Shown one piece after another: positions 7,321-16,715 of a stretch of 31,568 nt of DNA. The stretch's first letter is position 1, and the number at the start of each line of letters is the position of its first letter. The notes under the pieces are model-generated. The model did not search any database and was not told the DNA's origin. It worked only from the letters and a program-made list of their open reading frames with translations. The stretch is from Campylobacterota bacterium. GTDB taxonomy: Bacteria > Campylobacterota > Campylobacteria > Campylobacterales > Sulfurimonadaceae. The position numbers were made by a program, and so were the translations under genes. The stretch is from positions 1-31,568 of the forward strand of contig JAADDU010000095.1 in the NCBI GenBank assembly GCA_013153755.1, written 5' to 3'.

Positions 7321-8658
7321 TTAAATGCTATTTTTACTAGCAATATATTTCAGCCATAAAAATCCAAAAAGTCCAGAAGATAAAGAAGCAGTTAAAATTC
7401 CTATTTTAGCTTGAAAAATCAACTCAGGGTTTCCTAAAAATGCCAAGTCTGCAACAAAGATCGACATTGTAAAACCGATGCCACCAAGAAATGCAACACC
7501 AAAAATCTGACTCATAGTACTTCCTTTTGGAAGAGAGGCTACTTTTAGCTTTATAGCCAACCATGAAACTCCAAAAATACCTACTACTTTACCTATAATA
7601 AGACCAGTAATAATACCTATAGAGATGGGTTCTACTAAAGTTGAACTTATAGCTCCAAAATCTATTGTTATACCTGCATTTGCTAATGCAAAAAGAGGGA
7701 TTATAATAAGTGCAATAGGAAGATGTAAATCATGTTCTAACCTAGAGGCTGGCGTACCAATATTGTTGATATTATCTTGAATAGAGAGAAGAATTGACTT
7801 CTGTTTTTCATGTACCATATGATCTTCACATATTGGAAAATTATCATACTCATCAAGTAGTTCACGTGTTTTTTTCGTAAAAGAACTAGGTGCATGTTTT
7901 GGTTTTGATGGAATAGCCATTGCAGCAATAACTCCTGCTATAGTTGCATGAACTCCTGATTCAAGCATAAAAAACCACATAAGTATACCAACAATAAAGT
8001 AAGGTAAAATCATATGAATTCCAAAGCGATTAAATGCTATTAACACTAAAAACATAACTCCAGCTAGACTGAGTGCTAGCATATGAATCTCTTGAGTATA
8101 AAACATAGCTATAACTAATACTGCACCTAAATCATCAACGATAGCAAGAGCAACTAAAAAAGTTACTAAAGCTGTCGGCACTCTTTTCCCTAAAAGAACT
8201 AACGCACTAATAGCAAAAGCAATATCTGTAGCCATAGGTATGCCCCAACCGGATGCTCCTATAGAACCAGCATTTATATAGGAGAATATAAGTGCTGGAA
8301 ATATCATTCCACCAATAGCTGCAAGTATAGGTAAAATAGCTACCCTAATGTTTGAGAGTTCCCCTACTAAAACCTCCCTCTTGATCTCTAAACCAATGAT
8401 AAAGAAAAAAATAGCCATAAGTCCATCATTTATCCAATGGTGAATAGAGTGAGAGAGTTGCCAAGAACCGATATTTAAGTCTATTTTCATATGAAAAAAA
8501 TGTGTATAAGCCTCAGCTAAAGGAGTATTTGCAAGTATAAGAGCCAATAGAGTCATGAACATTAAAACAATACCTGTAGTTGTTTGAGCATGTAAAAAGT
8601 GTTCGAATGGAGTTGAAATTTTGTTAAAAGCTTTCTCCCATGGTGCATATAGTTTCAT
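7321..8658 (-). CDS. nhaA: Na+/H+ antiporter NhaA
   Basis: NhaA exchanges external protons for internal Na+ or Li+ across the inner membrane and is used for pH and salt homeostasis. The 445-residue product has about 12 membrane segments. The TM4 assembly motif MATDIAFAISAL is at about residues 142-153 and the paired catalytic Asp in ALAIVDDLGAVLVIA at about 171-185. Family sequences in the C-terminal half are also intact (GIGFTMSIFVADLAF). A hydrophilic insert at about 250-310 makes it longer than the 388-aa E. coli protein. The ATG follows AAGGATAAAAC. It diverges from a small LETM1-like gene and is flanked by two tRNA arrays. Confidence 0.95.
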   Translation of the reverse strand: MKLYAPWEKAFNKISTPFEHFLHAQTTTGIVLMFMTLLALILANTPLAEAYTHFFHMKIDLNIGSWQLSHSIHHWINDGLMAIFFFIIGLEIKREVLVGELSNIRVAILPILAAIGGMIFPALIFSYINAGSIGASGWGIPMATDIAFAISALVLLGKRVPTALVTFLVALAIVDDLGAVLVIAMFYTQEIHMLALSLAGVMFLVLIAFNRFGIHMILPYFIVGILMWFFMLESGVHATIAGVIAAMAIPSKPKHAPSSFTKKTRELLDEYDNFPICEDHMVHEKQKSILLSIQDNINNIGTPASRLEHDLHLPIALIIIPLFALANAGITIDFGAISSTLVEPISIGIITGLIIGKVVGIFGVSWLAIKLKVASLPKGSTMSQIFGVAFLGGIGFTMSIFVADLAFLGNPELIFQAKIGILTASLSSGLFGFLWLKYIASKNSI

Positions 8659-8761
8659 GTTTTATCCTTATATTTATACATCATTGTATTATTATATAGT
8701 TAATATAGAGAAATTATACTTATGTAGTATTTATGTATAAGGTAACTTAAAATGATTTTAT

Positions 8762-9034
8762 ATGATACAATTAGAGATAATGAAGAAAAAGATTAAAGAG
8801 TTTCGTAACAAAATCGGTTCTGGTCTTAAACAGGAGTATCAAGAGACAAAAGATATTCCTAAGCATATAAAAAATGGAAATTATAAAGAAGCTGGAAAAC
8901 AAATTTTTGATATTGGTAAAATGGCATTCATAGTTACTATTTGGATCTTACCAGCAGGTGCAATAATAAGTAGTTTTATAATGAAACTTTTTAATGGAAT
9001 AAGACCTAGCTCATTTCAAGATAAAGATAAGTAA
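8762..9034 (+). CDS. small membrane protein, possible mini-LETM1-like domain
   Basis: This is a 90-aa protein with a basic helical N-terminal half (residues 1-50), one hydrophobic segment (about 51-75, MAFIVTIWILPAGAIISSFIM) and a tail KLFNGIRPSSF. By eye the segment from the hydrophobic helix to PSSF matches the end of the LETM1 membrane region (a helix with an internal Pro, then a KLFPNxLPSTF-like motif), and the preceding KxGNYKEAGKQIFD resembles the LETM1 stretch before it. Known LETM1 proteins are mitochondrial cation/proton exchange factors and are much larger. The start is uncertain: ATG at 8762 lacks a Shine-Dalgarno sequence, while ATG at 8780 has a weak AGAG. The assignment is a hypothesis. 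Confidence 0.55.
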   Translation: MIQLEIMKKKIKEFRNKIGSGLKQEYQETKDIPKHIKNGNYKEAGKQIFDIGKMAFIVTIWILPAGAIISSFIMKLFNGIRPSSFQDKDK

Positions 9035-9084
9035 AAATATAATTAACTGTTTTTGATATTATAAGAATTTAATGGGAAGATAGA

Positions 9085-9173
9085 TGGTGGACCCTCAGAG
9101 ATTCGAACTCTGGGAGGTGTAACCCTCGCCGGTTTTCAAGACCGGTGCATTCGACCAACTCTGCCAAAGATCC
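9085..9173 (-). tRNA. tRNA-Ser (UGA)
   Basis: A class II tRNA with variable arm GAGG/CCTC. The anticodon stem CCGGT/ACCGG holds TGA (complement of 9136-9138). Acceptor GGATCTT pairs with AGGGTCC. The discriminator is A rather than the G usual in tRNA-Ser. CCA is encoded. Last gene of the four-tRNA array. Confidence 0.95.
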
Positions 9174-9202
9174 ACGTGTAGTTTGTTATAAAATTATAAA
9201 AC

Positions 9203-9276
9203 TGGAGGTGCCACCCAGATTTGAACTGGGGATAGCAGCTTTGCAGGCTGCGGCCTTACCACTTGGCGATGGCACC
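9203..9276 (-). tRNA. tRNA-Cys (GCA)
   Basis: The anticodon stem GCAGC/GCTGC holds GCA (complement of 9242-9244). Acceptor GGTGCCA pairs with TGGCACC. U73, the main Cys identity base, and CCA are encoded. Confidence 0.96.
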
Positions 9277-9298
9277 AGTCAATTATCTTTCATATCAA

Positions 9299-9385
9299 TG
9301 GTGCCCGGAGCCGGACTTGAACCGGCACAGTATTGCTACCGGGGGATTTTAAGTCCCCTGCGTCTACCAATTTCGCCATCCGGGC
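9299..9385 (-). tRNA. tRNA-Leu (UAA)
   Basis: A class II tRNA. The anticodon stem GGGGA/TCCCC holds TAA (complement of 9349-9351). Acceptor GCCCGGA pairs with TCCGGGC; A73 and CCA are encoded. It reads UUA/UUG, the dominant Leu codons here. No intron is present, unlike the tRNA-Leu(UAA) of cyanobacteria. Confidence 0.96.
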
Positions 9386-9424
9386 ATCTGCTATGAAATC
9401 ACAGTTTATAATATTAAATTAAAA

Positions 9425-9499
9425 TGGAGCGGGAGACGAGGTTCGAACTCGCGACCCCAACCTTGGCAAGGTTATGCTCTACCACTGAGCTACTCCCGC
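9425..9499 (-). tRNA. tRNA-Gly (GCC)
   Basis: Acceptor GCGGGAG pairs with CTCCCGC. The anticodon loop TTGCCAA holds GCC (complement of 9465-9467). U73 and CCA are encoded. First gene of the minus-strand array Gly-Leu-Cys-Ser. Confidence 0.96.
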
Positions 9500-9540
9500 A
9501 TCCATGACTCTTACAAGCTATTGTTTGTAAGTGAGCCGGA

Positions 9541-9569
9541 ATTATAGCTGATGAATTATTATTTGTAAA
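9541..9569 (-). promoter_or_regulatory. promoter of the four-tRNA operon
   Basis: On the minus strand TTTACA (9564-9569), a 17-nt spacer and TATAAT (9541-9546) are followed by the discriminator TCCGGCTCA, identical to that of the other tRNA operon in this window. A 7-bp CTTACAA/TTGTAAG hairpin (9510-9516 with 9525-9531) follows in the leader before tRNA-Gly. Confidence 0.8.
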
Positions 9570-9609
9570 GGGTTTTTAGAAGAAATTTTAAAATTTGTCT
9601 AAATGATGC

Positions 9610-9627
9610 TATAATCTCATCTATAAT
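9610..9627 (+). promoter_or_regulatory. tandem -10 boxes upstream of ilvD
   Basis: Two TATAAT hexamers, at 9610-9615 and 9622-9627, lie 44 and 32 nt before the ilvD start. Either could be used. No leader peptide or attenuator for branched-chain amino acids is seen between them and the gene. Confidence 0.5.
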
Positions 9628-9659
9628 TCAATGTGTGATAACTATATAAAAGGATATTT

Positions 9660-11345
9660 ATGAGAAGTGATATTATAAAAAAGGGGTTTGATAAAGCTCC
9701 ACACCGTTCACTACTGCGTGCAACAGGTTTAAAAGATGAGGATTTTGATAAACCGTTTATTGGTATAGCTAACAGCTATATAGACATAATCCCTGGTCAC
9801 TTCTTTTTACATGAATATGGAGAGATAGTAAAAGAGGCTATTCGTGAAGCTGGTGGTGTGCCATTTGTTTTTAACACAGTTGGTGTTGATGATGGTATCG
9901 CTATGGGTCATGAAGGTATGCTTTACTCTCTTCCATCACGTGAAATCATCGCTGATTCTATGGAAACAGTTATGAATGCTCATGCACTTGATGCGATGAT
10001 CTGTATCCCTAACTGTGATAAAATTGTTCCAGGTATGATTATGGGTGCACTACGTATTAATGTTCCTACTGTATTTGTTTCAGGTGGTCCTATGGCTGCT
10101 GGTCATAAAAAAGATGGTACTGCTATAGATCTTGCTACTGCATTTGAAGCGGTTGGGCAACATGCAGATGGAAATATGAGTGATGAAGAGCTTTATGACA
10201 TCGAGTGTAATGCTTGTCCATCAGGTGGTTCATGTTCAGGTATGTTTACTGCAAACTCTATGAACACACTTTGTGAAGCGATGGGTATAGCACTTCCAGG
10301 TAATGGTACAGTGCTTGCAATGACACCAGAGCGTATAGAGATGGTAAAAAAAGCAGCTAAACGTATCGTAGAGATGGCAAAAGCTGATGATAGTAAGTAT
10401 AACATCAGAAATGTACTCAATGAAAAAGCGGTACACAATGCATTTGTTGTAGATATGGCGATGGGTGGAAGCTCAAACACTGTTTTACATATGTTAGCTA
10501 TCGCAAAAGAGGCAGAGGTAGATTTTCCTATCGAAAAAATTAATGAGATAGCAGATAAAGTTGCTCATATCGCTAAAATCTCTCCATCTTTAACAACTGT
10601 TCACATGGCAGATATAGATAAAGCTGGTGGTGTAAACGCAGTTATGAAAGAGGTAAGCCGTAGAGGTGGACTTCTCTATCTTGATAACCCTACTGTAACT
10701 GGTGAGACTATCGGTGAGAGAATCGCTGATGCAAAAATCTTAGATGAAAGCATCATCCATACAAATGAAAATGCTTACTCACAAGTGGGTGGACTCTCGA
10801 TTTTATTTGGTAACTTAGCGTTAGAGGGTGCAGTTGTTAAAACTGCCGGCATCGATCCTACTATGAGACAGTTCAAAGGTAGAGCTATATGCTTTAATTC
10901 TCAACCAGAAGCTATCACAGGAATCATGAGCCATAAAGTAAAAGCTGGTGATGTTGTAGTTATCCGTTATGAGGGTCCAAAAGGTGGGCCAGGTATGCAA
11001 GAGATGCTAGCTCCTACTGCACTTATCCAAGGTATGGGTCTAGGCTCATCAGTAGCACTTATAACAGATGGTCGTTTTAGTGGTGCTACAAAAGGTGCTT
11101 CAATCGGTCACGTTTCTCCTGAAGCTGCTGAGGGTGGACTTATCGCGTTAATCGAAGATGGTGATGAGATAGAGTTAGATACTGATGCACACCTTTTACA
11201 ACTTAATGTTAGCGAAGAGGTTTTAGCTGAGAGAAAAGCTGCATGGAAACCTTACAAAAATGAAGTAAAATCAAAATGGCTCAAACGCTACCAACTTTTA
11301 GTTTCAAACGCATCAAACGGTGCAGTTTTAAAAACTGAACTATAA
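9660..11345 (+). CDS. ilvD: dihydroxy-acid dehydratase
   Basis: IlvD dehydrates 2,3-dihydroxy-isovalerate and 2,3-dihydroxy-methylvalerate to the 2-oxo acids in valine and isoleucine synthesis. It is a cytoplasmic iron-sulfur enzyme. The 561-residue product has the usual length, with cluster-ligand motifs PNCDK (about residue 119-123) and [17 protein letters not shown] (about 185-201), and the C-terminal active-site region [24 protein letters not shown] (about 461-484). The ATG follows AAAAGGATATTT. mutY begins eight bases after the stop. Other ilv genes are not in the window. Confidence 0.97.
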   Translation: MRSDIIKKGFDKAPHRSLLRATGLKDEDFDKPFIGIANSYIDIIPGHFFLHEYGEIVKEAIREAGGVPFVFNTVGVDDGIAMGHEGMLYSLPSREIIADSMETVMNAHALDAMICIPNCDKIVPGMIMGALRINVPTVFVSGGPMAAGHKKDGTAIDLATAFEAVGQHADGNMSDEELYDIECNACPSGGSCSGMFTANSMNTLCEAMGIALPGNGTVLAMTPERIEMVKKAAKRIVEMAKADDSKYNIRNVLNEKAVHNAFVVDMAMGGSSNTVLHMLAIAKEAEVDFPIEKINEIADKVAHIAKISPSLTTVHMADIDKAGGVNAVMKEVSRRGGLLYLDNPTVTGETIGERIADAKILDESIIHTNENAYSQVGGLSILFGNLALEGAVVKTAGIDPTMRQFKGRAICFNSQPEAITGIMSHKVKAGDVVVIRYEGPKGGPGMQEMLAPTALIQGMGLGSSVALITDGRFSGATKGASIGHVSPEAAEGGLIALIEDGDEIELDTDAHLLQLNVSEEVLAERKAAWKPYKNEVKSKWLKRYQLLVSNASNGAVLKTEL

Positions 11346-11352
11346 GTAAAAC

Positions 11353-12300
11353 TTGCAAACTCATCTTTCTACACACCTAAAACTTCTAAAGTGGTATGAG
11401 AGAGAGGGTCGGCACTCTCTTGTATGGAGAGAGAGCCGTGACCTCTACCATATCTATCTCAGCGAAGTGATGCTTCAACAAACACAAGTAAGTCGTGTAG
11501 AGGAGGAGTACTTTCCTAGATTTTTAAAAAGATTTCCCACACTTCATAGTTTATCACAAGCACCACTTGATGATGTTTTAGCACTTTGGAGTGGTCTTGG
11601 TTACTACCGTCGTGCTAAAAACCTACACAGTTGTGCGCAACTCACGCAAGGCAGACTTCCCTCAACACTTATAGAGTTAAAAAAACTTCCCGGTATTGGG
11701 GATTATACTGCTAGTGCGATATGCTCTTTTGCACTTGAGATACCAACTCCCGTGGTAGATACAAACATAGCTCGTGTTTTAAAACGCTACTTTGCACTTC
11801 TAGAAGTAAAAGATAAAAAAGTTTGGGAGTATGCAGAGAGTTTTTTAAACACTGAGAACTCTCGTGCACATAACTTAGCACTTATGGATTTGGGTTCTAT
11901 GATCTGTACTCCTAAAAATCCCTCTTGTAGAGAGTGTCCACTCTTTGAGAGTTGTTTAGGCAAAGAGGAAGCAGAACTCTATACTAAAGTAAAGAAAAAA
12001 GAGTATATCTCTATGGAACTCTACTTTGGTGTGTTTATAAAAGATGATAAGATAGCACTTACCTACTCAGAAGATAATATGTATAAAGATATGTTAGTCT
12101 TACCACGAGTGGAACCTATCGAAGATGATTTTTTAGGAAGTTTCAAGCACTCCTATACAAAATATAAACTTGATGTGAAGCTTTATGAGATAGAGGATAC
12201 TTTATCTCATACTGTTTGGGTTAATTTAGATGAGTTTGAGCGTGCACCTATATCTTCACTTACAAAAAAAGCAAAGAAATTTTTTTTACTTAAAAGGTAA
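11353..12300 (+). CDS. mutY: A/G-specific adenine glycosylase MutY
   Basis: MutY removes adenine mispaired with 8-oxoguanine. Residues 1-200 are the endonuclease-III-type domain: catalytic Glu at about 38 in SEVMLQQTQV, helix-hairpin-helix LPGIGDYTA at 112-120, catalytic Asp at about 136 in PVVDTN, and a [4Fe-4S] ligand set C185-X6-C192-X2-C195-X5-C201. A shorter, divergent NUDIX-like C-terminal domain (about 215-315) would recognise 8-oxoG. The start is TTG; an in-frame stop lies two codons upstream and no ATG precedes the conserved domain. No good ribosome binding site is seen, so translation may be coupled to ilvD, 7 nt upstream. Confidence 0.93.
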   Translation: MQTHLSTHLKLLKWYEREGRHSLVWRESRDLYHIYLSEVMLQQTQVSRVEEEYFPRFLKRFPTLHSLSQAPLDDVLALWSGLGYYRRAKNLHSCAQLTQGRLPSTLIELKKLPGIGDYTASAICSFALEIPTPVVDTNIARVLKRYFALLEVKDKKVWEYAESFLNTENSRAHNLALMDLGSMICTPKNPSCRECPLFESCLGKEEAELYTKVKKKEYISMELYFGVFIKDDKIALTYSEDNMYKDMLVLPRVEPIEDDFLGSFKHSYTKYKLDVKLYEIEDTLSHTVWVNLDEFERAPISSLTKKAKKFFLLKR

Positions 12301-12376
12301 GAGAAGCTATTTATTACTTTTAAAGTAAAAATAAGCTAAAATGGCGAAAAATTCTAAGAGTATAGGAAGATAGATT

Positions 12377-14185
12377 TTGAGCGCAATAGCAATAAAACAT
12401 AACGATGAGATACTAGACTTAGTAACTGCAGAAGAACGCGGTATTGAGGGTGAAGTCATAGAGTTAGATAACTCTGTAGAAGCACTAGAGGTGCTTCGTC
12501 ACTCTACTGCACACCTTATGGCTCAAGCTATAAAATCACTCTATCCTGATGCTGAGTTTTATGTAGGGCCAACTGTAAAAGAGGGTTTTTACTACGACTT
12601 TAAAACTGAGTCAGAGATAGGTGAGGGTGACCTTAAAAAGATAGAAAAACAGATGCTCTCTTTTGCAAAGAAAAAGTATAAGATAGAGAAGTATGAGATA
12701 ACTATGGATGAAGCAAAAGAGAAGTTTGCTGATGACCATTTAAAACTTGCAGTTATGGAGAGAATTCCATCGGATACTGTAAGTATCTATAAACAGGGTG
12801 AGTTTGAAGACCTTTGTCGTGGACCTCACTTACCATCTGTTGGACTTATCCGTTACTTTAAACTTACTAAGATAGCAGGTGCTTACCTTGGTGGTGATTC
12901 TAAAAATGAGATGCTAACTCGTATATACGGTATAGCATTTGCAACGAAAGATGCACTTAAAGCGCATATGGATATGTTAGCAGAAGCTGCAAAACGTGAT
13001 CACCGTAAACTTGGAAACGAGATGAAACTCTTTACTTTCCGTGAGGAAGTTGGAGCAGGTTTTCCTATATGGCTTCCAGCTGGTGGTCGTCTTCGTGCTC
13101 GTTTAGAGTCACTTCTGTTCAAAGCACATCGTAAACGTGGTTATGAGCCAGTTCGTGGTCCAGAGATGCTACGTTCAGACCTTTGGAAAACATCAGGTCA
13201 CTACCAAAACTATGGCGAAAATATGTACTTTACAAACATAGATGAGTTAGAGTTTGGTGTAAAACCGATGAACTGCGTTGGACATATAAAAGTGTATGAG
13301 GATGAGTCTCACTCATACCGTGATCTTCCTATCAAGTACTTTGAGTATGGTGTTGTTCACCGTCATGAGCTTACTGGTGCACTTCATGGACTTTTCCGTG
13401 TTCGCGAGTTTACACAAGATGATGCACATATCTTCTGTACTGTTGATCAGATAGAGGAACAAATCATCGAAGTTATCGACTTTGTAGATAAAATTATGTC
13501 AACATTTGGTTTTGAGTACAAGATGATGATAAGTACTAAACCAGAAAAAGCAGTTGGTGATGCAGAAGTTTGGGAAAAATCTGAAGCTGCACTGAAAAAT
13601 GCGATGGAAGTTCATAACCTACCTTATGAGATAGATGAGGGTGGTGGAGCTTTCTATGGTCCTAAAATCGATATTAAAATTTTAGATGCGATAGGTCGTG
13701 AGTGGCAGTGTGGTACAGTGCAACTAGACAACAACCTTCCAGCACGTTTTGAGCTTGAGTATAATGGTGAAGGAAATGAAAAGATCCAACCTGTTATGAT
13801 TCATAGAGCGATACTTGGTTCATTTGAGAGATTTATCGGAATCCTTACAGAACACTATGCTGGAGAGTTCCCGATGTTTATAGCTCCTACACAAGTGGCG
13901 ATTGTTCCTGTGGCAGAGACACATAAAGATTATGCTAAGCTTTTATCAGATAAACTTATTGACATTAATGCTGACAGTGAAATCTATGGTAAAAACGACT
14001 CACTTAACAAACGCATAAGAACTGCTGAGAAAACTCGCGTTCCTATGATAGTAGTTATCGGTGATGAAGAGATTGAAAACAAAACAGTCTCTGTACGTGA
14101 TAGACGTACTCGTGAGCAATATACACTAAGCGAAGAGGAATTCTTAACGCTTATACAAACTAAAATAAATGAGGTAAATTTTTGA
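12377..14185 (+). CDS. thrS: threonyl-tRNA synthetase (no TGS domain)
   Basis: ThrRS charges tRNA-Thr and edits mischarged serine. The 602-residue protein lacks the N-terminal TGS domain found in the 642-aa E. coli enzyme; this shorter form is what I expect in this phylum. The editing domain keeps HSTAH (about 42-46). The class II core has PMNCVGH with the zinc-ligand Cys (about residue 299), [25 protein letters not shown] (motif 2 region) and [15 protein letters not shown] (motif 3). The C-terminal anticodon-binding domain starts at about residue 508 (PTQVAIVPV). The start is TTG with GGAAGATAGA upstream. Its stop overlaps infC by 4 nt. Confidence 0.96.
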   Translation: MSAIAIKHNDEILDLVTAEERGIEGEVIELDNSVEALEVLRHSTAHLMAQAIKSLYPDAEFYVGPTVKEGFYYDFKTESEIGEGDLKKIEKQMLSFAKKKYKIEKYEITMDEAKEKFADDHLKLAVMERIPSDTVSIYKQGEFEDLCRGPHLPSVGLIRYFKLTKIAGAYLGGDSKNEMLTRIYGIAFATKDALKAHMDMLAEAAKRDHRKLGNEMKLFTFREEVGAGFPIWLPAGGRLRARLESLLFKAHRKRGYEPVRGPEMLRSDLWKTSGHYQNYGENMYFTNIDELEFGVKPMNCVGHIKVYEDESHSYRDLPIKYFEYGVVHRHELTGALHGLFRVREFTQDDAHIFCTVDQIEEQIIEVIDFVDKIMSTFGFEYKMMISTKPEKAVGDAEVWEKSEAALKNAMEVHNLPYEIDEGGGAFYGPKIDIKILDAIGREWQCGTVQLDNNLPARFELEYNGEGNEKIQPVMIHRAILGSFERFIGILTEHYAGEFPMFIAPTQVAIVPVAETHKDYAKLLSDKLIDINADSEIYGKNDSLNKRIRTAEKTRVPMIVVIGDEEIENKTVSVRDRRTREQYTLSEEEFLTLIQTKINEVNF

Positions 14186-14697
14186 GTAAAAAAGATCGCG
14201 TAATAATGAATGATGACATTCGTGCAACAGAGGTAAGATGTAATGTAGATGGTGGGGAATCTTTAGGTGTTGTTTCTATAGATGTTGCTATGGAAAAAGC
14301 AAATGAGTTAGATTTAGATTTAGTTCTTATCGCTCCAAATGCAAAGCCACCTGTTGCTAAGATTATGGATTATGGTAAGTACAAATACCAAGAAGAGAAA
14401 AAACTCAAAGAGCAACGTAAAAATCAAGTAAAAATCGTTGTAAAAGAGATCAAGCTTTCAGTAAAAATTGCTGAAAACGATATGAACTACAAAGTAAAAC
14501 ACGCAAGAGAGTTTTTAGAAAAAGGTTTTCATGTAAAATTCCGTGTTTTCTTACGTGGTCGTGAGATGGCTCATCCAGAAGCTGGTAAAGAGGTTTTACT
14601 TCGTGTTTGGCCAATGGTTGAAGATATTGGTGTTATGGAAAAACCACCTAAATTTGAGGGTCGTTACTTCAACATGTATGTAACTCCTCAGAAATAA
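14182..14697 (+). CDS. infC: translation initiation factor IF-3
   Basis: IF-3 binds the 30S subunit, prevents premature 50S joining and checks start-codon/initiator-tRNA pairing. The 171-residue product has the IF3 N domain ([28 protein letters not shown]), a Lys-rich linker and the C domain ([45 protein letters not shown]). Start TTG overlaps the thrS stop (TTGA) with GAGG 8 nt upstream, so it is translationally coupled. In E. coli infC uses AUU for autoregulation; here it is UUG. The usual downstream partners rpmI-rplT are elsewhere, at 348-1015. Confidence 0.96.
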   Translation: MSKKDRVIMNDDIRATEVRCNVDGGESLGVVSIDVAMEKANELDLDLVLIAPNAKPPVAKIMDYGKYKYQEEKKLKEQRKNQVKIVVKEIKLSVKIAENDMNYKVKHAREFLEKGFHVKFRVFLRGREMAHPEAGKEVLLRVWPMVEDIGVMEKPPKFEGRYFNMYVTPQK

Positions 14698-14708
14698 TTT
14701 TTTTTAAT

Positions 14709-14742
14709 TAAAATACTTAAGTATTTCTACTTAAGTATTTTA
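14709..14742. terminator. bidirectional terminator between infC and the MFS gene
   Basis: A perfect 15-bp inverted repeat (14709-14723 with 14728-14742) with a 4-nt TTTC loop lies between the convergent genes. Its right arm contains the last codons and the stop of the MFS gene. An A/T-rich tract lies on both sides. It is AT-rich, but the length of the stem makes termination plausible. Confidence 0.6.
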
Positions 14743-16052
14743 GCTTTTAAATTCTCTTCTTCTAAATCTTCACTTGCATATTTAATCACAATAACTTTTT
14801 CAGTCTCATTAATAAACCACTCTGCTATATGTTCACTCTCAAGAGTATTTAGTTTATCAAAATCAACATCTTCTTCTGGTATTACAAGATGTGAATAGCG
14901 TTTAGGATTTTGCATTTTAACAACAGTCCATATAAGCCAAACAACACCTATAGCACCTACTGTTAAACCTAGAGCCTCTCTTCCATTTGCATCAAGGTAG
15001 AGACCTGCAAATGTTCCTCCTAAAAATGTCATGAAGTATGCTACTGAGTTTGCTATACCAAGAGCTGCACCTTTTTGGTGTACTTTAGCAAATTTACTAA
15101 TCATAGATTGTACAAGTGGTTCCATCATATTAAATGCAATAAAGAAAAAAACAACAGCAGTTATAAAAACAGCACTAGAATCAGTTGTACCCATAAGAAC
15201 AAACGCAGCAATAAAAAGAACAATACTAGCTATAAAAATCTGTTTTGGAATATTGCGTTTCTCTCCAAGTATAGCTGCTGGACCCATTGCTAAAAGTCCT
15301 GCTATCATAGCTGGTACATAGACCATCCAAAGTTCACTCTTTTCCCAGTTAAAACCATACTCTGGTTTAGTTAGAAAAATAGGGATGATTACAAATGCTG
15401 CAGTCATTAAACCTTTTTGCATGGCATTAATGATAATCATACCTAAAAGATTTGGGTCCTTTAATATGTCTGATGTTTTTGTTTTTTCATGATATATGTG
15501 TTTTATTTTTGGTGGCGTAGGTACTTTAACAAAGAGAACTACTATAGCAACAAGAGCTAAAATTGCAGTGATAAAAAAGATTGCATGAATACCGTAATGT
15601 GATGCAACAACAGGTCCAATAGCCATAGCTATAGCAAAACTCATAGCAATAAAACCACCCATGATAGCCATAGCGTGGCCACGAGTTTTTTCTTCAACTA
15701 AGTCAGCTATCATAGCAGTTACAACGCTACCTATCGCTCCAGCACCTTGTAAGAATCGACCAAACATAAGTGTATAAATATCTGTGGCAAATGCAGCTAC
15801 TAAAGAACCAGCAAGAAATATAAGAAGTCCTATCAATATAGTAGGTTTTCGTCCTATTTTATCACTCATAGAGCCAAATGGAACTTGAAAAATTGCTTGT
15901 GTAAGTGCATAACCACCAACGATTACACCAACAAGAAAAGGTGTTGCACCTTCAAGATCTAGTGCATAAACAGAGAGAACAGGAAGAACAAGAAAGAGTC
16001 CTAAAAATCTCAAAAAGAGAATAGAGGAGAGAGGGAGTACTTTTTTAAACAT
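14727..16052 (-). CDS. MFS transporter, drug-efflux type
   Basis: A major facilitator superfamily permease of 441 residues with 12 predicted membrane helices and a soluble acidic C-terminal tail (about 385-441). The loop between TM2 and TM3 has motif A, GSMSDKIGRKPTIL (about 57-70). The N-terminal half resembles the DHA1 drug:H+ antiporter group (FLRFLGLFLVLPVLSVYALDL; GGYALTQAIFQVPFG). The C-terminal half has MEPLVQSMISKFA, often seen in MFS efflux proteins. The substrate is unknown. The ATG follows GAGGTTATC. It diverges from rdgB and converges on infC. Confidence 0.85.
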   Translation of the reverse strand: MFKKVLPLSSILFLRFLGLFLVLPVLSVYALDLEGATPFLVGVIVGGYALTQAIFQVPFGSMSDKIGRKPTILIGLLIFLAGSLVAAFATDIYTLMFGRFLQGAGAIGSVVTAMIADLVEEKTRGHAMAIMGGFIAMSFAIAMAIGPVVASHYGIHAIFFITAILALVAIVVLFVKVPTPPKIKHIYHEKTKTSDILKDPNLLGMIIINAMQKGLMTAAFVIIPIFLTKPEYGFNWEKSELWMVYVPAMIAGLLAMGPAAILGEKRNIPKQIFIASIVLFIAAFVLMGTTDSSAVFITAVVFFFIAFNMMEPLVQSMISKFAKVHQKGAALGIANSVAYFMTFLGGTFAGLYLDANGREALGLTVGAIGVVWLIWTVVKMQNPKRYSHLVIPEEDVDFDKLNTLESEHIAEWFINETEKVIVIKYASEDLEEENLKAKILK

Positions 16053-16127
16053 GATAACCTCGATAATTTAGTATAATTTCAACATTATATAGCAAGTAAG
16101 ATAATGTTTACTCCTAAGGAAAAAAGA

Positions 16128-16715
16128 ATGAAATTAGTTTTAGCTACATCTAATAAAGGCAAAGTAAAAGAGATAAAAAAACTCTGTAGTGAGTATGAAG
16201 TGGTAGCATATAGTGAGCTTATAGAGCCATTTGAGATAGTAGAAGATGCAGATAGTTTTAAAGAGAATGCTCTCATAAAAGCAAGAGCGGTTTATGAAGC
16301 ACTCAATGATAAAGATGTTGTAGTGTTAGCTGATGATAGTGGCATAAGTGTAGATATACTCGGTGGAGCACCAGGGATATATAGTGCAAGATATGCAGGT
16401 GAAGATGCAAGTGACAAAGATAACCTTTACAAACTCATAGATGCACTTAAAGAGAAAGGCATAGAGTGTAGCGATGCACACTATACAGCGGCCATAGCGA
16501 TAGTCACAAAAGAGAAAGAGCGAGTAGTTCATGGTTGGATGTATGGACAAGCTTGTAGTTTTGCAAGAGGTGATAAAGGGTTTGGTTATGACCCAATGTT
16601 CATACCAGATGGGTATGACAAAACATTGGGTGAGTTAGATGAGAGTATTAAAAAAGAGCTCTCTCACCGTGCTAAGGCTTTAAACCTAGCTAAGATAGTG
16701 CTTAAAACTCTATAA
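16128..16715 (+). CDS. rdgB: dITP/XTP pyrophosphatase RdgB (HAM1 family)
   Basis: This enzyme hydrolyses the non-canonical nucleotides dITP, dXTP and ITP to monophosphates, keeping deaminated purines out of DNA and RNA. The 195-residue product shows [10 protein letters not shown] (residues 8-17), the metal and substrate motifs [28 protein letters not shown] and the late SHRAKAL. I use ATG 16128 because it has AAGGA upstream and gives the family N terminus ([12 protein letters not shown]). An ATG 24 nt upstream would add MFTPKEKR, has no ribosome binding site and overlaps that one. Confidence 0.93.
   Translation: MKLVLATSNKGKVKEIKKLCSEYEVVAYSELIEPFEIVEDADSFKENALIKARAVYEALNDKDVVVLADDSGISVDILGGAPGIYSARYAGEDASDKDNLYKLIDALKEKGIECSDAHYTAAIAIVTKEKERVVHGWMYGQACSFARGDKGFGYDPMFIPDGYDKTLGELDESIKKELSHRAKALNLAKIVLKTL

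Noticed and set aside
9145..9396. 83-aa plus-strand ORF
   Set aside because: It lies antisense across parts of the tRNA-Ser, tRNA-Cys and tRNA-Leu genes; its residues come from tRNA sequence (such as VPGAGLEPAQ) and it is a common false gene call.
10193..10480. 95-aa and 66-aa minus-strand ORFs inside ilvD
   Set aside because: They are fully antisense to strongly conserved ilvD codons and have no independent support.
12313..12327. TTACTTTTAAAGTAA palindrome before thrS as a T-box or attenuator
   Set aside because: It is short and AT-rich, lacks T-box motifs and a specifier loop, and fits chance in AT-rich intergenic DNA.
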